NCBI GenBank assembly: GCA_008933835.1
Contig: WBUG01000014.1
Coordinates: 1 to 59,494, forward strand
Source: Bacteroidota bacterium
GTDB lineage: Bacteria > Bacteroidota > Ignavibacteria > UBA10030 > UBA8401
Reading direction: 5' to 3'
Length of the DNA stretch: 59,494 bases
Shown here: piece after piece, positions 1 to 6,368 of the stretch
Position numbering within the stretch: the first letter of the stretch is position 1
Layout: each line of letters opens with the position of its first letter
The notes under the pieces: generated by a model
Seen by the model: the letters and a program-made list of their open reading frames with translations, nothing else
Told to the model about the DNA's origin: nothing
Database searches by the model: none
Translations under genes and position numbers: made by a program

Positions 1-13
1 TACCGATACGCAT
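1..13 (-). CDS. 5' end of a gene leaving the window (4 codons)
   Basis: On the minus strand an ATG at 13-11 is preceded by an AAAGGAAA Shine-Dalgarno-like run 7 bases upstream and reads Met-Arg-Ile-Gly before the window ends. This looks like a real start, because the RBS spacing is good and the 160 bases upstream hold no other gene. Nothing can be said about its product from four residues. Confidence 0.35.
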
Positions 14-107
14 TGTGAAGTTTCCTTTCGTTGCTGTTCTGGTGAGAGGGACCCGCTGGTCCGTGTACGCGACTCCGGCACGAACGACGTGCCAATGGAA
101 TTTCTTC

Positions 108-124
108 AATAATCAGCGATTATT
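108..124. repeat. perfect inverted repeat AATAATC-AGC-GATTATT
   Basis: Two perfect 7-base arms separated by 3 bases lie in the 162-base gap upstream of the minus-strand gene that leaves the window. It could be an operator for that gene or a small transcript-end structure for the methyltransferase. There is no T-run adjacent on either strand that would make it a clear terminator. The rest of 14-175 shows nothing else recognisable. Confidence 0.45.
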
Positions 125-175
125 CCAATCCTTTTTTCGGAACGGACAAAAATCTGTCGGTAGAATGCACTCCGG

Positions 176-763
176 CTAAGAGACGCCGGACAGGATGAAT
201 GTGGTGTTGAGCGCTGTTTCCAGCCGTCGCAGAGAACCGCCCCGGGTCCGCAGCACCGGCTCCGCTTCGCCCACCGGCATCGCTCCCCGTTCGTGATCGT
301 TGTGGTACACCTCTTCATGGATCCACTGCATCGTGTCGAACCCTGTCTCATTGAAATCCCCGACCGCCAGCACGCCTCCGGGTCTGAGGACCCGCAGCAT
401 CTCCTCCAGACAGCGCCGCGGTGCGGCGGTCTCGTGCAGCGTGTTCACACACAGGATGAAGGGGACGCTGCGGTCCCGGAAGGGGAGCCGCTCCATGTCC
501 AGTTGGAGGAATGCGAGTCGGCCAAGTTGTGCGGCAGGTACGCGCTGCCGCACTCGCGGGATCCCGTCAAGGGAGATGTCCCCGGTGACGACGAGGGGGT
601 AATGCTGGGTCAGGACGGCGCACATCCTCCCGGTGCCGGTCGCGAGCTCGAGCACCGGTCCGGCTGGCATTCCCGTCGCGCGCACGATCTCGTCGTACTC
701 GGAAAACAGGTCGTATCCGCGGGACTGCAACAGCCGGTCGCTGGGGGAGAGGGGGATATCCAT
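176..763 (-). CDS. class I SAM-dependent methyltransferase
   Basis: A 195-residue protein with the Rossmann-type methyltransferase signature: motif I LELATGTGRM near residues 38-47, an acidic strand-2 end, and the post-motif stretch LRVLRPGGVLAVGDF near 123-137. It should transfer a methyl group from S-adenosylmethionine; the substrate is not visible. It resembles the UbiE/Methyltransf_11 type. It starts 5 bases after the stop of the beta-barrel gene at 769-1626 and has no clear Shine-Dalgarno sequence, so it is probably translated from the same mRNA. Family assignment is firm, function is not. Confidence 0.8.
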   Translation of the reverse strand: MDIPLSPSDRLLQSRGYDLFSEYDEIVRATGMPAGPVLELATGTGRMCAVLTQHYPLVVTGDISLDGIPRVRQRVPAAQLGRLAFLQLDMERLPFRDRSVPFILCVNTLHETAAPRRCLEEMLRVLRPGGVLAVGDFNETGFDTMQWIHEEVYHNDHERGAMPVGEAEPVLRTRGGSLRRLETALNTTFILSGVS

Positions 764-768
764 AGGGG

Positions 769-1626
769 TCAGAATGTCAACGTTACGTTCCCGCCGACGG
801 AGCTCTTCATGAACGTCTTCAGCATATCGTTGATGGGAAGGCGGTAGTACGCTCCGAACCGGACGGGGCCGAGCGTGACGGTTCCCGCGATCCCCGCCTG
901 GTGCAACACACGGTCCTCGAGGTCTGCTCCATCGGTGAGCATCATCCTGCCGGAGAATCCGGCGACGATCTGCACGGCGCCTGCCGTGATGGTCGGCTGC
1001 GCGGCGTAGACCATCATGGCCTCGAACGAGTCGCCTCCGTTCGATTGTGATGCGGTGTTCAGCATGCCCGTGATGCCGGCGCGAAGACGGAGACCCAGTC
1101 CGCCGTCGGGATTGAAGTGCTTGCCGGTCCGGAATGCGATGGAGACGAACTCCGGGATGTACGACTCATAGCGGTCGATGTCGGAGAAAAGACCGCTGAT
1201 GATGGCGGTCCATTTCTCTTTGTCGATCGTCGGAAGGAACAGTCCGATGTTCGTCGTCATGCCGGTCTCCGGTTTGACCAATTCGACGCCGAGATAGACG
1301 TTGCCGATGGTCGAATGATTCTGCCCGTTCACCGTGAAGAGCCATGTCGTGTACGTCGGATACTCTCCGTGGGCGTACGGAAGCATAAGCATGAACGCGT
1401 TGTGTTCGCCGAACGGGAGCCGGCCGGTGATGTACATGGAGTACCCGGACATGTCGTCGATGAAATTGTCGCTGTTGAAGCCGAGAGAGAGGAACTCGAC
1501 CGAGACTTCCTTGCGGGTCTGGCCGACGGTCCACATGGATTGCCCGTGAAGGGATGGGAGGGTGGTGATGAAAAAGAGCAGGATGATGGACATCCGCGAG
1601 CGCAGGATCGATGACGAACCGTTCAT
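769..1626 (-). CDS. predicted outer-membrane beta-barrel protein, function unknown
   Basis: A 285-residue protein. The N-terminus has a basic stretch then a hydrophobic core (about residues 12-27) ending in a likely signal-peptidase site near HGQS. The rest is alternating polar/hydrophobic strands with many Gly and aromatic residues, and the chain ends VTLTF, the terminal-Phe signal typical of outer-membrane barrels. AAGGAG sits 5 bases before the ATG, which fixes the start. I recognise no specific family. It lies downstream of the enoyl-CoA hydratase (82-base gap) and upstream of the methyltransferase. An outer-membrane location is inferred from sequence pattern only. Confidence 0.6.
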   Translation of the reverse strand: MNGSSSILRSRMSIILLFFITTLPSLHGQSMWTVGQTRKEVSVEFLSLGFNSDNFIDDMSGYSMYITGRLPFGEHNAFMLMLPYAHGEYPTYTTWLFTVNGQNHSTIGNVYLGVELVKPETGMTTNIGLFLPTIDKEKWTAIISGLFSDIDRYESYIPEFVSIAFRTGKHFNPDGGLGLRLRAGITGMLNTASQSNGGDSFEAMMVYAAQPTITAGAVQIVAGFSGRMMLTDGADLEDRVLHQAGIAGTVTLGPVRFGAYYRLPINDMLKTFMKSSVGGNVTLTF

Positions 1627-1708
1627 GGTTCTCCTTAGAAAGGATGATGAGTAGCGGTAGGATGCGTGAGTGCGGAGAGTGTCCGGCGGGCGTCCGGGGC
1701 TCCGGAGG

Positions 1709-2482
1709 TCAACGGCCTTTCCAGGAGGGCTTCCGCTTTTCGATGAACGCGGTCATCCCTTCCTTCTGGTCTTCGGTATCGAACAGGGCGTTGAATCGGT
1801 GACGCTCGGTCTCGAGGGCGGCGTCGAGATGCTCGTTGTAGGAGCGCAGCACGAGCTCTTTGATCGCCTTCACCGCGAGCAGCGGTTTGGCGGCGAGTTT
1901 CTGCGCGAGGGCGGTCGCTTCGTCCATCAGCCGGTCCGGCGGAACGACCTTGTTCACCAGGCCCCAGGCGAGCGCTTCGGGAGCGGTGAAGAGGTCGCCG
2001 GTCAGCATGAGTTCCATCGCCCGGTACTTCCCCACCGCGCGCGTCAGCCGCTGCGTACCCCCCATGCCGGGGATCACGCCGAGGTTGACCTCCGGCTGTC
2101 CGAACCGGGCGGTCTCGCCGGCGATGATGATATCGCACGCCATCACGAGCTCGCATCCGCCGCCGAGCGCGAACCCGTTCACCGCAGCGATGACCGGCTT
2201 CTTCAGGCGCCGCATGTGGTCGAACGGCGCGAACTGGTTGTCCAGGATCATCTGCTGCTGGTCCTTGTCCCGCATCTCCTTGATGTCCGCACCCGCCGCG
2301 AACGCCTTCTCGTTCCCGGTGAGGATGGTGCACGACATCGCATCGTCATGGTCCACCTCGAAGAGCGCGGCGTAGACCTCCTGCAGCACGGCGGAGTTCA
2401 GGGCGTTGAGCTGCTGGGGACGGTTGATCCGGATGACGGCGTAGCGTTCGTGTTTCGTGAAGAGGATGGTGGCGGTGGACAT
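1709..2482 (-). CDS. enoyl-CoA hydratase/isomerase (crotonase family)
   Basis: 257 residues, the usual crotonase length. The oxyanion-hole segment AFAAGADIKEM (about 58-68) and the catalytic region GGGCELVMACD followed by FGQPEVNLGVIPGMGGTQRL carry the two Glu residues that activate water in enoyl-CoA hydratases. The likely reaction is hydration of trans-2-enoyl-CoA in beta-oxidation or a short-chain acyl-CoA pathway. The open frame extends upstream to 3007, but that part is low-complexity and antisense to the TonB gene. The ATG at 2482 has GGAG 6 bases upstream and is the expected N-terminus. A -10 like TATATT lies upstream. Confidence 0.92.
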   Translation of the reverse strand: MSTATILFTKHERYAVIRINRPQQLNALNSAVLQEVYAALFEVDHDDAMSCTILTGNEKAFAAGADIKEMRDKDQQQMILDNQFAPFDHMRRLKKPVIAAVNGFALGGGCELVMACDIIIAGETARFGQPEVNLGVIPGMGGTQRLTRAVGKYRAMELMLTGDLFTAPEALAWGLVNKVVPPDRLMDEATALAQKLAAKPLLAVKAIKELVLRSYNEHLDAALETERHRFNALFDTEDQKEGMTAFIEKRKPSWKGR

Positions 2483-2509
2483 GGCGTCTCCGTAGTGGGT
2501 CGTTGGCGA

Positions 2510-2538
2510 AATATAGTCCTTCATTGCCGAAAAGGAAA
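2510..2538 (-). promoter_or_regulatory. candidate promoter of the enoyl-CoA hydratase gene
   Basis: Read on the minus strand: TTTCCT, a 17-base spacer, then TATATT, about 28 bases upstream of the ATG. The -10 and its flank (TATATTTCGCCA) match the stronger promoter at 53285-53313, but the -35 is poor. Confidence 0.4.
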
Positions 2539-2612
2539 GCGCCGTTTTGCCTCTTGACTTCCACCGCAAAAGGAGGGACATTGCCGGTACCACATCCCGA
2601 AAGGACTCCGCC

Positions 2613-3038
2613 ATGTTCCGGTGCCTGCTGCTGTCGCTCGCGGTCGTTTCGTTCGCCGTCGCCCAGAATCCCCCGCGTCCCGCCAACGACCCGGCCCGCC
2701 CGGTCGCGGGATGGGATTCGCTGAAGAGCATGATACCGTACCCGGAGATCGCCCGCCGCGCCGGCGTGCAGGGATATGCGAACGTCTCGGTGGACGTCGA
2801 CGAGAACGGCGCCGTCGGTTCCGTCTCAGTGTCGGGATACGGCATCTTCCGTCCGCCGGTGGAGGAGACCGTGCGGCGCGTGCAGTGGCTGCCGGAGTTC
2901 GTCAATGGAAAACCGGTGAAGACCTCCGTCGTCTTCGAGATCCAGTTCCAGTTGAGGAACGTACAGGACATGCCGAAGAAGCGCGTGCTCGTCATCGAAT
3001 CCGACATCCCGAACTACTCCGGACCGAAATCCAAATGA
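2613..3038 (+). CDS. TonB C-terminal-domain protein
   Basis: 141 residues. A signal peptide (MFRCLLLSLAVVSFAVA) is followed by a short Pro-rich linker and a TonB C-terminal-like domain: PYPEIARRAGVQGYANVSVD, then VDENGAVGSVSV, then a closing strand VVFEIQFQL. Full TonB proteins have an N-terminal anchor plus a long Pro-rich spanner. This one is only a secreted domain, so it may act as a periplasmic partner or orphan carboxy-terminal domain rather than a complete energy transducer. I chose ATG 2613 over 2547 because it gives a clean signal peptide and has AAAGGA about 8 bases upstream. Confidence 0.75.
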   Translation: MFRCLLLSLAVVSFAVAQNPPRPANDPARPVAGWDSLKSMIPYPEIARRAGVQGYANVSVDVDENGAVGSVSVSGYGIFRPPVEETVRRVQWLPEFVNGKPVKTSVVFEIQFQLRNVQDMPKKRVLVIESDIPNYSGPKSK

Positions 3039-3089
3039 CCTCCCGTCCCGGCCGCCCACCGGGACGCTGTGATGTGAAAGGAGGGGCCT

Positions 3090-3458
3090 ATGCCGTTCGC
3101 CGCACTCAGCACACTTCCGTGGGCGCGCATCGTCGCCCGTGCGCTCAGCGCCTCCCTCTTCATCCTGTGGGGCGCATTCTTCGTGGAGCACCTCACCTGG
3201 TTCAGCACCCTGCTGAAGAATCCGCCTCCGGCATGGGTGTGGTTCCTCTCCCTCATGCACTTCCTGCTGCTGGTCAGTTACCTCGTCTCCATGAAATGGG
3301 AGAAGGCGGGCAGCGTCCTGATGGTGGTGAGCGCCGTGACCTTCTTCTCCTTCGCCGCCGGCATCAATGCCGTGCCGTTCATCCTCGTCAGCATCCTCCC
3401 GGTGGCGGCCTACTCCATCTGCTGGTTCCGCGAACGGACGAAGACGACCCCGGTGTGA
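3090..3458 (+). CDS. small membrane protein, four predicted TM helices
   Basis: 122 residues, mostly hydrophobic, with four likely membrane segments (about residues 13-33, 45-65, 72-92 and 95-113) and a short basic C-terminus. A strong AAAGGAGG sequence lies 6 bases before the ATG. It is 51 bases downstream of the TonB-like gene and is followed by a rho-independent terminator, so these two genes probably form one transcript. No catalytic motif is visible and I assign no function. Confidence 0.7.
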   Translation: MPFAALSTLPWARIVARALSASLFILWGAFFVEHLTWFSTLLKNPPPAWVWFLSLMHFLLLVSYLVSMKWEKAGSVLMVVSAVTFFSFAAGINAVPFILVSILPVAAYSICWFRERTKTTPV

Positions 3459-3485
3459 CCGGTACCGCTCTATTATAGAGATGGA

Positions 3486-3515
3486 CGCCGGTCCCCGCAC
3501 CGGCGCTCTTTTTTT
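3486..3515 (+). terminator. rho-independent terminator
   Basis: A 7-base perfect stem (CGCCGGT/ACCGGCG) with a 6-base loop is followed by a T-rich run at 3509-3515. It ends the TonB-like/membrane-protein unit and separates it from the sigma factor gene. Confidence 0.85.
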
Positions 3516-3571
3516 CATCCTCCCCACAACCTTTTCCCCCGTACCGAAGTCAAAACGGTAAACAAAGGGAT

Positions 3572-4123
3572 ATGTCCGCAGACGATCACGAGCTCATTGA
3601 ACGCTCCCGGAACGGGGATTACTCCGCGTTCGAGCAGTTATTGCTGCGGTACGACCGCGACGTGCTCTCCATCGCGGGGCGGTATACGAACGATGCGGAC
3701 GATGCGAAGGACATCTATCAGGAGACGTTCATCCGGGTGTACAAGGGACTGTCGAAGTTCCGCGGAGAATGCTCCTTCCCGACCTGGGTCTACCGCATCA
3801 CGGTGAACGTCTGCCTCTCGCATCGCCGCCGTCAGCACCGCCGGGCCACGGTCCCACTCTCGGAAGGGGAGAACGGCAGCGAACCGGAGGGGCGTGATCG
3901 GGCGGACGAAAGAGCGGAAAGTTCCGAAACGCTCCGGCGTATCGCGGAAGCGATGGAGGCACTCTCGCCGCAGCAGCGGCTCGCCTTCTCGCTCAAACAC
4001 TACAACGAACGCACCATCCGCGAGATCGCCGATGTGATGGAGTGCGAAGAAGGGACCGTGAAGCGCTACCTCTTCGACGCCACCCGCCGGTTGCGGGAAC
4101 GGCTGCATGACCTGGCACAGTGA
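3572..4123 (+). CDS. ECF-type RNA polymerase sigma factor
   Basis: 183 residues, standard ECF size. Region 2 (about 15-85) contains DDAKDIYQETFIRVYKGL and the -10-recognition helix around FPTWVYRITVNVCLSHRRR. Region 4 (about 125-180) contains LSPQQRLAFSLKH and the helix-turn-helix TIREIADVMECEEGTVKRYL. A linker rich in Arg, Glu and Asp joins them. It should direct core polymerase to a small regulon. The next gene starts 4 bases after its stop and encodes the expected membrane anti-sigma factor. A short inverted repeat (TACCG/CGGTA) lies just upstream, but no certain autoregulatory promoter is visible. Confidence 0.93.
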   Translation: MSADDHELIERSRNGDYSAFEQLLLRYDRDVLSIAGRYTNDADDAKDIYQETFIRVYKGLSKFRGECSFPTWVYRITVNVCLSHRRRQHRRATVPLSEGENGSEPEGRDRADERAESSETLRRIAEAMEALSPQQRLAFSLKHYNERTIREIADVMECEEGTVKRYLFDATRRLRERLHDLAQ

Positions 4124-4127
4124 ACCT

Positions 4128-5075
4128 ATGAACGATCACGAACTGAACGAATTACTGCACCTCGCGGCGATGAACGAACTTTCGCCGGACCAGGAACGGG
4201 CGCTTGATTCCCGCCTGAAGAGGAACCCCGCAGCGAAGAAGGAACTGGAGGAACTGAAGCGCCTTGGTGCCCTTATCGCCTTGAACGCACCCGCACCGCT
4301 GCCGGAGACCGTGCTGACCGAAGCGCGCCGCGGTCTCCGCCGTCATCTTACCGCGCCGTCCTGGACCGTACGGTTCGACCGGTTCCGCACCGTCTTGCGC
4401 GAGTGGTTCTCTCCGCGCTTCGCCGTGACCGGTGCCGCGGCGCTGGCGCTCGGTGTGCTCATCGGATACTGTTCCTTCAACCTGCCGGAAGGTCCCGCGC
4501 TCTCCATTCAACCGGCGTCGGAGACGCCGGAGAACACCGCAACGCGCATCGAGAATCTCCGCTTCATCGACCAGGACGGTTCGGACGGAGAGGTGGAGTT
4601 CGAGTTCGATGCCGTCGCGCCGGTCCGCCTCAAAGGCCGCATCGACGACCCGGAGGTGCAGCGCATCCTCACCCATGCCATGCTGAACGAATCGAACGCC
4701 GGCGTGCGCCTCTCGTCCATGCAGACCATCGCGCGGGAAGCGGAGCGGAGTTCCGCCGTCGACACCGCCGTCGTCGCTGCGCTCATTGCCGCCCTCTCGG
4801 GGGACGTCAACCCGGGCGTCCGGCGCGAAGCGCTCCGTGTGCTGCAACAGATGCCCTTCTCTCCACGCATCCGCGACGCGTTCGTCTCGGTCGTCATCCA
4901 TGACCGTAACTCAGGACTGCGGGTCGCCGCCATCAACGCGCTGGAACTGGCGCGCCTCGACGGCAACGCCATCGACCGGCAGAACGCCGAATCGCTCCGC
5001 CGCGGTCTCGAATCCGAATCCAACCACTACATCCGCGAACGCGCGGCCCATCTCGTCAAGGAGGTCTACCAATGA
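4128..5075 (+). CDS. membrane anti-sigma factor with C-terminal HEAT-repeat domain
   Basis: 315 residues. The N-terminal cytoplasmic part has the anti-sigma layout (short acidic helix, then LSPDQERALDSRLKRNPAAKKE), followed by one transmembrane helix at about 98-116. The periplasmic part ends in a helical HEAT-type repeat module (about 168-315) with recurring units such as DPEVQRIL..., NAGVRLSSMQTI, NPGVRREALRVLQQM and NSGLRVAAINALE. It probably holds the neighbouring ECF sigma factor inactive and releases it on an envelope signal read by the HEAT module. ATG 4128 is preferred to 4107, giving a conventional N-terminus just after the sigma stop. It overlaps the next gene by ATGA. Confidence 0.8.
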   Translation: MNDHELNELLHLAAMNELSPDQERALDSRLKRNPAAKKELEELKRLGALIALNAPAPLPETVLTEARRGLRRHLTAPSWTVRFDRFRTVLREWFSPRFAVTGAAALALGVLIGYCSFNLPEGPALSIQPASETPENTATRIENLRFIDQDGSDGEVEFEFDAVAPVRLKGRIDDPEVQRILTHAMLNESNAGVRLSSMQTIAREAERSSAVDTAVVAALIAALSGDVNPGVRREALRVLQQMPFSPRIRDAFVSVVIHDRNSGLRVAAINALELARLDGNAIDRQNAESLRRGLESESNHYIRERAAHLVKEVYQ

Positions 5076-6280
5076 GAACCTATCGCACCGCTCTCGGACT
5101 GCTCCTCGCAGTCATCCTTTCCGCCGCCGCCGTCGGCGCGGAAGGGACTCAGTCACGCTCCAAGAACACCACCGTGACCGCCACGGCACCGGCAGCGGGA
5201 GGTCCCGTCTCCCGCGAACAGTCGTTTCCGGTGGGAAAGAACAGCGGACTGGAGGTCTCGGTGAACGGCGGCGACCTCGTCGTCCGCACCTGGGAGAAAC
5301 AGGAGATCCGCGTCATCGTCGACGGCCTGGACGATGAGGATATGGACAATGTGAAGATCACGCAGAGCGGCGACGAGGTCCGTGTGACCTACCGTCCGAA
5401 ATGGGGGAGCCACGGCGGCGGACGGTTCGAGATGACCGTTCCGACGCAGACGAAGGTGGACCTCCGCACGGCCGGCGGCGACATCGAACTGCAGGGGAAC
5501 CTCGTCGGTGACGCGAAAGGCTCCACCTCCGGCGGCGACATCATCATCGAACGGGTGAAGGGGACCGTCTCCATGTCCACATCCGGCGGCGATGTCCGCA
5601 CCGGCGACATCGACGGCCGCGCGGACCTGCGCACGTCGGGAGGGAACATCCGTCTCGCGTCCGTGAACGGCGAAGCCTCCGTCAGCACGAGCGGCGGCGA
5701 CATCCGCATCGAACGGGTCGGGAAGAAGCTCGACGCCCGCACCTCCGGCGGCGACATCGAAGTCGGCGACATCGGCGGCGACGCGAACCTCTCCACCGCG
5801 GGCGGCGACGTTCGTGTCGGTAAAGTGACCGGCAGCGCGTACCTTCGCACGGCGGGGGGCGACGTCACGCTCAAAGGCGCCTCCGGTTCCGTCGAAGCGA
5901 AAACGAGCGGCGGCGACATCGAGATGACGAACATCAGCGGCATCATCGAGGCGAGCACTGCGGGGGGCAACATCTCGGCGGAACTGAATCCGCAGGGGAA
6001 AGGGGAGAGCCGTCTGAAGTCCGCGGGCGGGGACATCAAACTGGAGGTTCCGGCCACCGCCAAAGCGACCATCGAGGCGACCATCCGCATCCGTACGGAA
6101 TGGGGCTCGTCGCGCCGGCAGAAGTACGACATCCGTTCCGATTTCAAGGCGGACACGTACGACAAGCGGGGCGACGGGGAGGACGGCGACGAGATCCACG
6201 CGGTCTATAAGCTCAACGGCGGCGGGGAGACCATCACGCTCGAGACGGTGAACGGATTCATCGATATCCGGAAGAAGTGA
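5072..6280 (+). CDS. DUF4097-type beta-repeat envelope protein
   Basis: 402 residues. The N-terminus is a signal peptide (hydrophobic core about 9-22). After an N-terminal beta domain, residues 133-322 hold eleven copies of a [TS][SA]GG[DN][IV] motif, most exactly 18 residues apart, the hallmark of DUF4097 putative adhesin/beta-helix proteins. The start overlaps the anti-sigma stop (ATGA), so the two are translationally coupled. The three genes sigma, anti-sigma and DUF4097 form one envelope-stress-like cassette. The fold should be a right-handed parallel beta-solenoid exposed in the periplasm or on the surface. The molecular role of the family is not established. Confidence 0.85.
   Translation: MRTYRTALGLLLAVILSAAAVGAEGTQSRSKNTTVTATAPAAGGPVSREQSFPVGKNSGLEVSVNGGDLVVRTWEKQEIRVIVDGLDDEDMDNVKITQSGDEVRVTYRPKWGSHGGGRFEMTVPTQTKVDLRTAGGDIELQGNLVGDAKGSTSGGDIIIERVKGTVSMSTSGGDVRTGDIDGRADLRTSGGNIRLASVNGEASVSTSGGDIRIERVGKKLDARTSGGDIEVGDIGGDANLSTAGGDVRVGKVTGSAYLRTAGGDVTLKGASGSVEAKTSGGDIEMTNISGIIEASTAGGNISAELNPQGKGESRLKSAGGDIKLEVPATAKATIEATIRIRTEWGSSRRQKYDIRSDFKADTYDKRGDGEDGDEIHAVYKLNGGGETITLETVNGFIDIRKK
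5468..6037 (+). repeat. 18-residue (54-base) internal repeat in the DUF4097 gene
   Basis: Eleven T/S-S/A-G-G-D/N-I/V units begin at residue 133 and end at 322. The successive spacings are 19, then eight of exactly 18, then 21. Coding DNA repeats the element as variants of TCCGGCGGCGACATC. Confidence 0.9.
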
Positions 6281-6319
6281 CACGGGTCGCGACAGCGCGA
6301 CCGCAACTAACCTTCCACG

Positions 6320-6351
6320 GCGGCGTAGCAGAGAGTGCTCACGCCGCTTTT
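6320..6351 (+). terminator. probable terminator after the sigma/anti-sigma/DUF4097 unit
   Basis: GCGGCGTAGCA pairs with TGCT-C-ACGCCGC (one bulged base), loop GAGAG, followed by TTTT at 6348-6351. The T-run is short, so termination may be partial. Confidence 0.6.
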
Positions 6352-6368
6352 CATTTCATGAGGGAAGC

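Noticed and set aside
1-13. Naming the leaving gene from its first four residues (for example a phosphofructokinase)
   Set aside because: Met-Arg-Ile-Gly is far too short to identify a product.
2482-3007. N-terminal extension of 175 residues on the enoyl-CoA hydratase
   Set aside because: It is antisense to the TonB-like gene, low complexity, and lies upstream of a start with a good RBS and a normal crotonase N-terminus.
5468-6037. Regular repeats resembling a CRISPR-like or minisatellite array
   Set aside because: The repeats are in frame, encode the DUF4097 solenoid, and have no unique spacers.
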